Below are positions 55,520 to 64,000 of a stretch of 64,000 bases of DNA, one piece after another (the first letter of the stretch is position 1; every line of letters begins with the position of its first letter). The notes beneath the pieces are model-generated. The model was not told the origin of the DNA. It made no database searches and worked only from the letters and a program-made list of their open reading frames with translations. Both the position numbers and the translations under genes were made by a program. This DNA is from Ariolimax columbianus (taxonomy: Eukaryota > Mollusca > Gastropoda > Stylommatophora > Arionidae): NCBI GenBank assembly GCA_036924085.1, contig JAVGWX010000004.1:43294793-43358792 (forward strand), read 5' to 3'.

Positions 55520-56944
55520 TATGCATTTTCATTGATATGTTGTTCGTTCCTTTTATAATTGTAAATCGTTCCACTAAGCTGAATACAATCTTGCAGTTAC
55601 TTTTTGGATCCTTAGGCCATTAATAGCTCTTCACGTTGTATACAATTCTTCGAAACATTTACAAAAGTAACAGAGCAATACGGATGGTGACCCTATGACT
55701 AAATTTGTTTGATATTTCGCCAAATCCACATGTGTGCTAACATGTGAGCTTTACGTTTGTCCACGTCACAGCACCATTAGGGCGCATTGCAGGACGGAGA
55801 AGAAGTGCAACGAAGATGTGAGACGGGTGAGGAGTGCGCGAGGTGATTTAAAAAACAAAAATTCTTGAGGAAAGATATTGAATGATGGGGGAATAGACTC
55901 TTGTTGATGAGGAGAGATGTGCAGTGGGGAAATCACAAATTACATTTCGAGGTTCGTAAAAATACATTTTTTTTTTTTGGTTGCCCCTAAAAGTGTGGGA
56001 TCTCTTTAAATATAACTGCTGATCTCTTGAGGGTTGACTCGCATTCCATGTTAAGAACCATTACCTTAGTAGGTGAACATGCTTATGAAATTACTATGAC
56101 TTCTTAATAACTTATGTGGGCCGGGTATTTCTCTGACGCTAGAACTGCTAGTCCACAACCAGTTGGAAGTAGACCACTCACTAATGTCCCTTAAACTCTC
56201 GTGTAGCCCCAATGGTGTAGGGGATGGCAGGTCAGTGACTTCATTGAACCACACATCAGCTCTTTAAAAGGTGAGGTGGCCAGTTCCATTCTCTCGCGTC
56301 TTTCCTTCTCAATCAACAAGCCAGGTAACAATTTACAAGTGAATCGACTTGAGCGAATCAATAAAGGGAAATTCAACAATTCTGCTACACAGGCGGTCTC
56401 TGTTGCCTGAGTACACCCGGAACAACTATTCAAACAGACCAATCAAACAATCCAAACCCGACTGATTCCAAGGCAGAGAGAATAGGTTCACCATGTCTCC
56501 TTCCTTGGTATATCGTTAAGTGTCGACTAAAGAAGGTTGTGCATGGGACTAGCACCCTCACCATGTTAAAAACCATCGACATGAAACCGCGCTGAAAATG
56601 ACTGAAATTAGTATTTCCTCAAAGAAGGTTAGGATACACCAAATGTAATGATGTATATGTGCATCAACCGATGACTGGAATCAGGCTTTGCTAAAAGATG
56701 GTTAGGATAAACTAAATATAATGTTGGATCTATACTTCAACATATGGAGCAGAGGAATATGTTTTTTCATTGATTGATCATACGACCACCGGCAAAAACA
56801 GAGCTCCACTAGACAGACAATAATGGGACTTTAATGGAATCAGGACAGACAACAAACAAGTACACAATCAGAACATTAGAGATTTAAAAAACACACCTAA
56901 AACAGAATCAAAATAATAACCAAAGGCAGAACAAATGTTGTGTC
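55520..56944. other. Intergenic, no gene recognised
   Basis: The minus-strand frames at 56,066-56,442 show no family. At 56,525-56,640 there is a short dispersed phrase (GTTGTGCATGGGACTAGCA) shared with 31,920. Confidence 0.5.
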
Positions 56945-57015
56945 TGTGTGAGTATGTGTATGTATTGTGTGTGTCTGTGTGTGTGTGTGTGTGTTTGTGC
57001 GCGCGCGTGTGCGCG
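56945..57015. repeat. (GT)n microsatellite
   Basis: GT-rich run passing into GCGC and GTGCGC. Confidence 0.95.
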
Positions 57016-57486
57016 TGGCCTGTCGTCGGTACTACTTACTTAGTTTGAGAATTGAAATTATGTTTAGCAGAAAAAGATGTTTCCGACAAATAACAGAAGC
57101 TGACTAAGTTTAAAAGCAATGGGGTTTCTTTCGTTCGCCTTTTTATGCTGAGGCGGATTGCGTGGTACTGTGTTTGGTGGCTTACGATTCAGTGTATCCG
57201 ACTTAGCAAACATAGGAAGCATAGCATCAAAAAATAGGATTATGACACTACCTTGCTGAGTCGAATCCAAACACACACCTGTATAGGTTGTGGGTCGTGT
57301 CACTAACCACCAATTTACGCATACTTTCCCCTACCCCCAATTCACACTCCCTTCCCTGCGAGGTTTGGGACAGTAGAGTGACATTTGAAACACATATCTT
57401 ATTTGTAGAAAATGTAGACACTAACTTGGAAGTTAATATAGTTAGTTGCTCATCGCAAGCAATGATATCGTAATCATCATAAAGTT
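57016..57486. other. Intergenic, no gene recognised
   Basis: Short overlapping frames at 57,064-57,303 and 57,248-57,493 have no family resemblance. Confidence 0.5.
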
Positions 57487-57750
57487 CTGGCATTGATGAT
57501 GTAACTTACACTGTATTTGGATTTAGTAAGGAATGAACTGCGCTGGTCATGAACCTCACTCTCTGGTCTCGAGCTACTTTAGACCAGTTGCAAGACGATG
57601 AGACGAATGGTGGTAAATCAGGATGCAGACACTCTGATTCCACCTTCCTTGAGACAAGGGGTGGATTGAAACCTGCGGAACTCGACCACCCACTGTTTCT
57701 GTTCATCGCTTTGAGAGGTGAGTACCTTACCTCTTGACTACAGCGACACA
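57487..57750 (+). repeat. Dispersed repeat D, copy 2 (single-unit head)
   Basis: The head TGATGTAACTTACACTGTAT, TTGGATTTAGTAAGGAATGA and CTGCGCTGGTCATGAACCTC aligns with one unit of the 75-bp array at 20,941-21,165. The body (TCAGGATGCAGACACTCTGA, GAACTCGACCACCCACTG, GTTCATCGCTTTGAGAGGTG) aligns with 21,166-21,345. Confidence 0.78.
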
Positions 57751-57884
57751 GATTAATATAATATCATAGATAAGAACTACATATGTTATTTATATAAAAT
57801 GTAATAACTAAATTGGAGGTTAATGTAATATCCCACATATGAATCGCATGTTTTTTCTGTAGGAAATGTAAAAACTAAATTGGA

Positions 57885-58265
57885 GGAGGTTGCTGTTGAA
57901 TGCCCACAATGAATAACATTCTTCTCTTATGCGCCTTGAAAAAAATGGAGTTGAGGCGAGTATTGCAATACCTTTTCTTACATGCCAAGCGTGTGGATGG
58001 AGGTAAACTGGGGTCCTTTGGATGGTGTTGCTATGTTTGGCTTCAACTGCGTGTCGCTCACTACTATGAGGATAACGTCAATCCCTCACCTCGTTAGCTA
58101 GGCAGCTATAAAACATTGTTTCCAGGGCGCTGCGAGAATGCGTGGCTGAGTTCTTGACTAGTATATTTAACCTGACTAACATGTCTAATCAGTATGTTTT
58201 GCCTGACCCTGATTAACATGTCTGATCAGTATATTTTGTCTGACCAAAACGTTAGTCTCCTCTTC
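57885..58265 (+). repeat. Dispersed repeat C, copy 4
   Basis: Carries TTGCTGTTGAATGCCCACAA, AATACCTTTTCTTACATGCC, GGGGTCCTTTGGATGGTG, GCGTGTCGCTCACTACTATG, CCTCACCTCGTTAGCTAGGC, TTTCCAGGGCGCTGCGAG and a duplicated 3' end, CTGACTAACATGTCTAATCA at 58,172 and CTGATTAACATGTCTGATCA at 58,209. It ends CCAAAACGTTAGTCTCCTCT like copy 3. Confidence 0.82.
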
Positions 58266-58477
58266 AAGGTTCATTATATGATATTTATGAACCAGCTATC
58301 TCAAATCTTGTGAAAAACACAATATAATCTTAGATTACACTATGAAGAACAATCATCATTATCATCAAGTGTCGCGGCAAACGTTGTTGACAATCAATTC
58401 ATTCTACTACAACATCTGCTCTTTAATAAATTTGCCCTTTCCGATGCTCACTATTTCCATCCAGTTTGTATTCTATC

Positions 58478-58600
58478 TGTCTATCTACCCACTTGTGGTG
58501 TTAGAAGTCGTGGAGACCAATGAACTCAGTTGTTTTATATTTTCTTTTATTTTCTTTGACAGGCGAAAATCTATTGGTGACTTGCCAGGCCAATCGTAAT
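58478..58600 (+). repeat. Dispersed repeat F, copy 3
   Basis: CTATCTACCCACTTGTGGTG, TTAGAAGTCGTGGAGA, GACAGGCGAAAATCTATTGG and TGACTTGCCAGGCCAATC match 46,280-46,400. It abuts the reversed SINE E at 58,611. Confidence 0.7.
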
Positions 58601-58610
58601 GTAGTCTGCC

Positions 58611-58975
58611 ATCTATGCCGCTCCGCTAACCACATAACCAAGACCTGATGTTATAGCCGCACAGTCCCCTTTTTGCGGCGTATTCTCTGTGGGCCTAGAA
58701 TCCCTAGAATAATTTGATAAAATTGTATCTTGACTTTTACACGACCATCGGTCGTTAAACCTACTCTTTTCGATTTTTAACTGCCAAGGAATTTGTAACG
58801 TGCGCGTCACTGCACGCGGGTGTCTGATCTCGCTTCTCAGAGACCAGGGAACATTTTTATTGGTTGTTCCAAGTAAAAAAAATCCCGGTTTCCACCGTGA
58901 TTTTTAACCCAAGACATCCAGCATCCGAGGAGAACACCTTACTTCGAAACCACTGGGTCCTCCAGTGTGTATTAC
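58611..58975 (-). repeat. SINE family E, copy 2 (tRNA-derived)
   Basis: On the minus strand: CCCAGTGGTTTCGAAGTAAG, GTGTTCTCCTCGGATGCTGG, ATGTCTTGGGTTAAAAATCA (eroded B-box, GGTTnnAATC), AAAATGTTCCCTGGTCTCTG, GATCAGACACCCGCGTGCAG, ACGCGCACGTTACAAATTCC, AATTATTCTAGGGATTCT and CATCAGGTCTTGGTTATGTG. Aligns with 47,340-47,692. Confidence 0.85.
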
Positions 58976-59796
58976 CATCCCAAATATTTGCGTCTCTGTT
59001 ATCCCATGTCTTTTTGCATTCAATATTTCATGTTATCACGCGATTGTGAAATACCTCACTGATATTGTGCTCAATGCAACATGCCGTCTGTCTTTGTATC
59101 TGTATATCCGTTAGCCCTGTTCTTTTGATATTGTTTTCTTGTAATATTTCTACGTACCATTTTGTATTTGCTATCTAGGGTATACGTAGAATTTCTAATA
59201 TCATATTTTCTTTTAAATAACAGACCAACTCTATTACCCGGCTTCACTCGGTAAAACGCATCATTTGCTAAACACACACATTTCTGTAGTAAATACTAGT
59301 GATTTGCTCATCTTCAATTTGTTGTATTTCGTAGTTTCTGAGACCGTCTCTGAAATCGGTATGCGGCTTACATATAATCATGTTTATACAATAAATTAAA
59401 GAAAACTTTAACAAATGCGAATTTTACTGTTGTCTGAATGATGTCAGTTTCTGATGCCAATTCATGGTGAAAATTCAGCCTGTCAGTATTTACCGATAAA
59501 CAATATTCATCGGAGAATCATAACTCCTGAAAGAAGCGAATAAATATCCATGCGCAGTTTTTAAGGAGATAACTTGTATTTTACAAATTCAGTTGGTCGT
59601 GTCTTCTGAAATATATACTATTACATACGTGGAATATAAAGAAATTATCGCATGCCCATCAATCACGAAAGAAAAGAAAAAGGAACTTGAAATAGTTGCA
59701 CTGATCTATAAATCCGCCATTGAATCTTTAGTGAAAATTTCAGCTGTCTTTCAGTTAGTGAGTTATAGCGTCTTCAGACATAATTCAAACTGTGAG
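58976..59796. other. Intergenic, no gene recognised
   Basis: The + frame 59,593-59,841 (82 residues, EKKKELEIVALIYKSAIESL in the middle) has an orderly helical look but no family I know. It runs into a tandem repeat at its end, so I do not call it a gene. Confidence 0.45.
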
Positions 59797-59925
59797 ATTA
59801 ATAATATTCGATTACAACAATACGTTACATATTTGTTTTAACAATAATATTCGATTACAACAATACGTTTCATATTTGTTTTAACAATAATATTCGATTA
59901 CAACAATACGTTACATATTTGTAAC
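59797..59925. repeat. 43-bp tandem repeat, 3 copies, then (AAC)n
   Basis: Units starting near 59,797, 59,840 and 59,883 each contain ATAATATTCGATTACAACAA and TACGTTACATATTTGT. An AAC run follows at 59,921-59,938. Confidence 0.93.
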
Positions 59926-59939
59926 AACAACAACAACAT

Positions 59940-60334
59940 TCAAATACTTTTCCATCAACTTGTGCCGTAAAGTGGCGTGAGGAGCTTAAGTTTCCTTTCT
60001 TGAGTCAAGTGTGCTGCATCGGTTGATATAAGCCCGAAGTGCTGTAGAATTAATTTAACCTCATATATTCATCTGCAACGAGGCCATCCCCATTCGCGTG
60101 TTAAATGAGTGATGATAGTTGATGTTACAGCAGAGACTAATTTACATTTCTCAAGCAAATATTTTCATCTTCTGTAAAAATACTTCCCAAGCATGTGAAT
60201 TCTTTCGTCTGTTTACGTTTCACAATGTTTCCGTGAATGTTAGACGAACCTGGTGTTCTGCAAATCTCCACGAGTTTCATCTTTGGCATGTTCATCTTTA
60301 TTTTGTCGATTCTAAGCGTCTGAAACCAGGATGC
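59940..60334. other. Intergenic, no gene recognised
   Basis: The frame at 60,119-60,469 starts in unremarkable sequence and ends in the 17-bp array. No family was recognised. Confidence 0.45.
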
Positions 60335-61168
60335 GTCTTACAATCGATGGTGTCTTACAGTCGATGGTGTCTTACAGTTAATTGTGTCTTACAGTCAATG
60401 GGGTCTTACAGTCAATGGGGTCTTACAGTCAATGGTGTCTTACAGTCAATGGTGTCTTACAATCGATAGTGTTACAGTCGATGGTGTCTTACAGTCGATG
60501 TGTCTTACAGTCGATGGTGTCTTACAGTCGATGGTGTCTTACAGTCGATGGTGTCTTACAGTCGATGATGTCTTACAGTCGATGGTGTCTTATAGTCGAT
60601 GGTGTCTTACAGTCGATGGTGTCTTGCATTCGATGGCGTCTTACATTCGATGGTGTTACAGTAGATGGGGTGTTACAGTCGATGGTGTCTTACAGTCGAT
60701 GGTGTTACAGTAGATGGGGTGTTACAGTCGATGGTGTTACAGTCGATGGTGTTACAGTCGATGGTGTCTTAAAGTCGATGGTGTCTTAAAGTCGATGGTG
60801 TTTTACAGTCGGTGTTTTAGTTGATGGTGTCTTACAGTCGGTGGTGGGTTACAGTCGATGCTGTGTTACAGTCGATGGTGTCTTACAGTCGATGGCGTCT
60901 TACAGTCGATGGTGTTTTACAGTCGATGGCGTCTTACAGTCGATGGCGTCTTACAGTCGATGGCGTCTTACAGTCGATGGTGTCTTACAGTCGATGGCAA
61001 CTTACAGTCGATGGTGTCTTACAGTCGATGGCGTCTTACAGTCGATGGCGTCTTACAGTCGATGATGTCTTACAGTCGATGGCAACTTACAGTCGATGGT
61101 GTCTTACAGTCGATGGCGTCTTACAGTCGATGGCGTGTTACAGTCGATGGCGTCTTACAGTCGATGGT
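60335..61168. repeat. 17-bp minisatellite, ~49 copies
   Basis: The unit is ACAGTCGATGGTGTCTT, with GGCGTCTT and GGCAACTT variants and occasional 14-base units lacking CTT. As 17 is prime to three and the unit has no stop on +, all three + frames stay open with the 17-residue cycle SYSRWCLTVDGVLQSMV. These are not genes. GGCGTC variants dominate the 3' half and GGTGTC the 5' half, so variants spread locally. Confidence 0.96.
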
Positions 61169-61199
61169 TTTTAACACCAAAAAACTTATATCTTAGATG

Positions 61200-62382
61200 G
61201 CACTTCAGTCTGCATTATGATTACTAATCAGATGTGCAAGTTTGGTAGTGGAACTTCACGTGTTCTTTTGTTATAATAGTATTGCCTCATTAAAGTTGTT
61301 TTCGTGTTGATCACTCTTTACCGTTCAAAACGTTGTTCGAAAGATTGCAAAACAAAGTCGCGTTGGAATAAATTGTTATTTTGTATACATACTAGCATGA
61401 TAAAGCAATAATATGGCATCAGTTAAGCACATGTTTGTAGCTCTAGAAATGACCGTAATCCCATATTTTCGAGAAGAAAAACAACCAAAGGCTTTACAGA
61501 GCATAAGAACGGCAGATTTTGACAAGTAGACAACGCTGTGATCAATAAAGGTTACCCATCACTTGTCAGGTATGCACTTGAAGGTCATAGAAATTGTCAA
61601 ATCCCTCTGTATAGATGAATCAATTTGCAAAGGCACAAGAGACTAGTGCGACACGCATATGCGCTTTGGCTGACTTTTAATTAGGAATCGAAGATTTATT
61701 TATAAAAAACGTCCTGCAGACTTTCAACAGAAATTGATTAACTTTCAATGACACGTGACCTAATTGCAAAATAGAAGAAGCTATGAGATTAATCAAAATG
61801 GAAACGCTGATGAAACCCGAGTCTTCGTCGATATGCCTCGAAATTACACTGTCATCGCTAAAATTGCTAAAGAGATCACAGATAATGTACAGGCTACTTA
61901 AAGCAACATATAACTGCGAAACGATGCATTACCGACGATGGTTGAAAGATGTCACCATATATAATTTTAAACCGCAAAACCATACCGAAGATTTAATGTT
62001 AACATAAGGTCTTAATATGCTTGCCTGAAAATAATGGATGGATGACCACAGAGCTTATTAAAGACTGGATACATTTTATGTGAAAAAGACGTCATGACAG
62101 TCTTCACAACCCACTTGGTATGCCAGGAAACATTTGAAATAACAGGTTAAAAAAAATAAGCTCGCGTCAGCATAGTGACATAGTTGTTGTACCTGGTGCC
62201 TGGCTAGTGAACTGCATATACTTGATGTGTCAGTCAACAAACCGTTTGATGATAACGGACTGACACCCTCCGGAACAAATATGAAAGCTCCTGCCCCAAA
62301 AAATTGTAGAATTTGGATAATATAATAAAATAGTGCAGCACTCATTAAATTAATGCCGCATCATTCACACTCTGAGTGTCTT
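61200..62382. other. Intergenic, no gene recognised
   Basis: The frames 61,783-62,007 (+) and 62,076-62,345 (-) have no family resemblance. Confidence 0.5.
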
Positions 62383-62790
62383 AGAATATAATATATTATA
62401 GAATAAGATCGATATCAAGACTCGACAAGTGATTCAGAAGAGTCAGAGTGAATACAATATATTATAGAATAAGGTAGATATCAAGACTCGACAAGTGATT
62501 CAGAAGAGTCAGAGTGAATACAATAGATTATAGAATAAGGTAGATATCAAGACTCGACAAGTGATTCAGAAGAGTCAGAGTGAATACAATATATTATAGA
62601 ATAAGGTAGATATCAAGACTCGACAAGTGATTCAGAAGAGTCAGAGTGAATACAATATATTATAGAATAAGGTAGATATCAAGACTCGACAAGTGATTCA
62701 GAAGAGTCAGAGTGAATACAATATATTATAGAATAAGGTAGATATCAAGACTCGACAAGTGATTCAGAAGAGTCAGAGTGAATACAAAGT
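62383..62790. repeat. 66-bp minisatellite, 6 near-identical copies
   Basis: Units of 66 bp run ATATTATAGAATAAGGTAGA, TATCAAGACTCGACAAGTGA, TTCAGAAGAGTCAGAGTGAA, TACAAT. Four units are practically identical; the first differs by AAGATCGA and one carries ATAGATTATAG. The low divergence shows recent expansion. No coding content. Confidence 0.97.
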
Positions 62791-63044
62791 TGACTCTAAT
62801 ATTAATTCAGAAGTAAGTGATATATACAATATAATCTAATAATGTTCTTAGTAAATTGGTTGACCTTACCCATCGCCTACTGTCTCACCAGGAAAAATCC
62901 CTTTAGAACGTCACATTCCACGGTCGACTAAACAAAACTCATATTATGTAAAGGTTTATTATAAAATAAAAACCACATGCAACAGCGGCGCTTACGAGTT
63001 TGAAACCCATAAGGCAGGATAAGCGGCTTGCCCTCAGCATACAA
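62791..63044. other. Connector, nothing recognised
   Basis: Short AT-rich sequence before the LINE tail. Confidence 0.4.
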
Positions 63045-63510
63045 GACTAATGCGCTCATTGGTGCTCTCAATATTTTTGTATACCTGTGAGACTTGTACC
63101 ATTAATGCGGATATCCTGTGTAAAATACATGCAATGGAAATGAGGTGCATTAGAAGACTCTTAAATGTTACATATAAGGATCGTGTCACGAACGTAGAAA
63201 TGGGGAAAATGCAATTGGACCATTTAATGATCTATTTTATTGTTTATCAAAAGGCGAAAGATGGCTTGATAGTGGCAGATCATGAGGTCCAGCGGAATTA
63301 AAAATTCGATATCGCAAGGTTCCGTACCAAGAAAGTGAGGGCGGGGACGTACAAAGAAGATATGGGCAGACAACATCACTGAGAGTGATCAAACCTTCGT
63401 CCTGGTGAGGCAGGACTAGCGGCAGCGGACATAGAGAGATGGCGTGGGATTTTGTGAGTGTCTTCAAGTGTGCCCCAACGACCTGATGGGTTACGGGATG
63501 ATCTCAACTG
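63045..63510 (+). pseudogene. RTE-type LINE, C-terminal relic
   Basis: Plus strand: LVLSIFLYTCETCTINADIL, HAMEMRCIRRLLNVTYKDRV, TNVEMGKMQLDHL, then a broken basic tail (63,330-63,365) and an AAADIERWRG-like end, VFKCAPTTxWVTG in shifted frames at 63,455-63,500. It is the opposite-strand sister of the relic at 5,105-5,545; both share the terminal CCnACGACCTnnnnGGTTAC stretch. The RT core is missing. Confidence 0.85.
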
Positions 63511-63514
63511 AACT

Positions 63515-64000
63515 GATCTGGTCTTAATCCTAAGTGCAATCTGAGAGGCTTTTCTAGACCATCTCCCTATGTTATCCACCGACTTAAAACGTTACCTGCC
63601 TCTTGAACAAGTGCCTTCCACCCTACCCTCTAGTATGGTCTTTAACAAGGAGGCATGTCTTGATATATGACCAAAATAACGTAACTGTCTAACCCTGATT
63701 TCGGTCATTAATTCTCACATTTCACACCCAACTTTTTCAATACCAGCAAATTTGTTCTCAGACATCTGTTGACAGAACCCTACAGTCTTCTGTCATTGCC
63801 TTTGGTCATCCTCCAGGTTTCCGCTCCATACAGCAGTAATGGCTACACATTTGTATTGAATATCCGTATTTTTGTCTTCCTTCTTATTTCCTTGGAGTCC
63901 CATAATGGTTTAAACATTACGAATGCAGCTCTTGCTTTTTGTATCCTTGTATCGAAACAAAAACTGCCAGACTGAAAAAGAAAGAAGAGATACTACCCTG
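63515..64000 (-). pseudogene. RTE-type LINE, C-terminal part, cut by window end
   Basis: Minus strand from 64,000: DTRIQKARAAFVMFKPLWDS, KEIRRKTKIRIFNTNV, a broken YGxETW region, then in other frames GLDSYVILVIYQDMP-like (family VRQLRYFGHISRH) and VGWKALVQEAG (family RVEGxRSRGRP). The RIQKAR-x-AF...KTKIRIFN motif belongs to the thumb/connection of RTE-type LINEs. It converges tail to tail with the + strand relic ending at 63,510. Confidence 0.78.

Noticed and set aside
59593..59841. An 82-residue + frame with helical, charged composition
   Set aside because: No family resemblance, and its last third lies in a 43-bp tandem repeat. Kept only as a remark.
60119..61196. Several overlapping + strand frames with repeated SRWCLTVDGVLQSMV peptide
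   Set aside because: By-product of the 17-bp tandem repeat; all three phases are open equally, which is not how a gene behaves.
1..64000. A host gene, defence system or other multi-gene cassette
   Set aside because: All protein-family signals trace to transposable elements. I found no exon chain with splice sites supporting a host gene, though small exons cannot be excluded by eye.

Overview
This 64 kb window looks like transposon- and repeat-rich intergenic DNA from an animal nuclear genome. There are no prokaryotic operons, no ribosome-binding sites and no compact genes. Every reading frame with a recognisable protein family is a decayed transposable element. Several non-LTR retrotransposon protein fragments, the tRNA-derived SINE heads and a degenerate TTAGGG-like tract together suggest a lophotrochozoan, most likely a mollusc and perhaps a gastropod. 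That assignment rests on family resemblance only. I found no host protein-coding gene and no rRNA or free-standing tRNA gene.

Layout. 0-9 kb: degraded dispersed repeats, a mariner N-terminal fragment, a 36-bp minisatellite, a LINE tail, a Tc1/mariner transposase relic, a 60-bp array, two LINE relics and microsatellites. 9-14 kb: a tRNA-derived SINE, a telomere-like tract, then 44-bp, 39-bp and 34-bp minisatellites. The 34-bp array is interrupted by a complete mariner element (11,743-13,044). 14-26 kb: a short LINE-derived retroposon, SINEs, minisatellites, a 186-bp palindrome, an RTE endonuclease fragment beside a mariner, and RTE LINEs lying tail to tail. 26-34 kb: a SINE pair, copies of an unclassified dispersed repeat, and long stretches with nothing recognisable. 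34-42 kb: a 21-bp array, the longest LINE copy (35,581-37,766, RT plus RNase H), a 2.2 kb DDE transposon with terminal inverted repeats of about 100 bp (38,536-40,726), and a second short RNase H retroposon (41,362-42,060). 43-51 kb: nested RTE-type LINEs and SINEs. 51.6-55.5 kb: a mariner element carrying a 3.1 kb array of a 20-bp unit. 55.5-64 kb: dispersed repeats, 43-bp, 17-bp and 66-bp arrays, and two converging RTE tails.

How the parts relate. The main theme is conversion of transposon sequence into tandem repeats. The 20-bp satellite derives from the WDKCI codons at the 3' end of a mariner transposase; the related mariner at 11.7-13.0 kb has that segment once. A 32-bp triplication lies inside an RTE reading frame (25,370-25,465), and a 75-bp triplication arises from a dispersed repeat (20,941-21,165). 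The second theme is a LINE with a GAA-repeat tail that has left one long copy and two roughly 0.7 kb copies with identical 5' ends, all flanked by target-site duplications. A SINE with the same kind of tail probably uses the same machinery.
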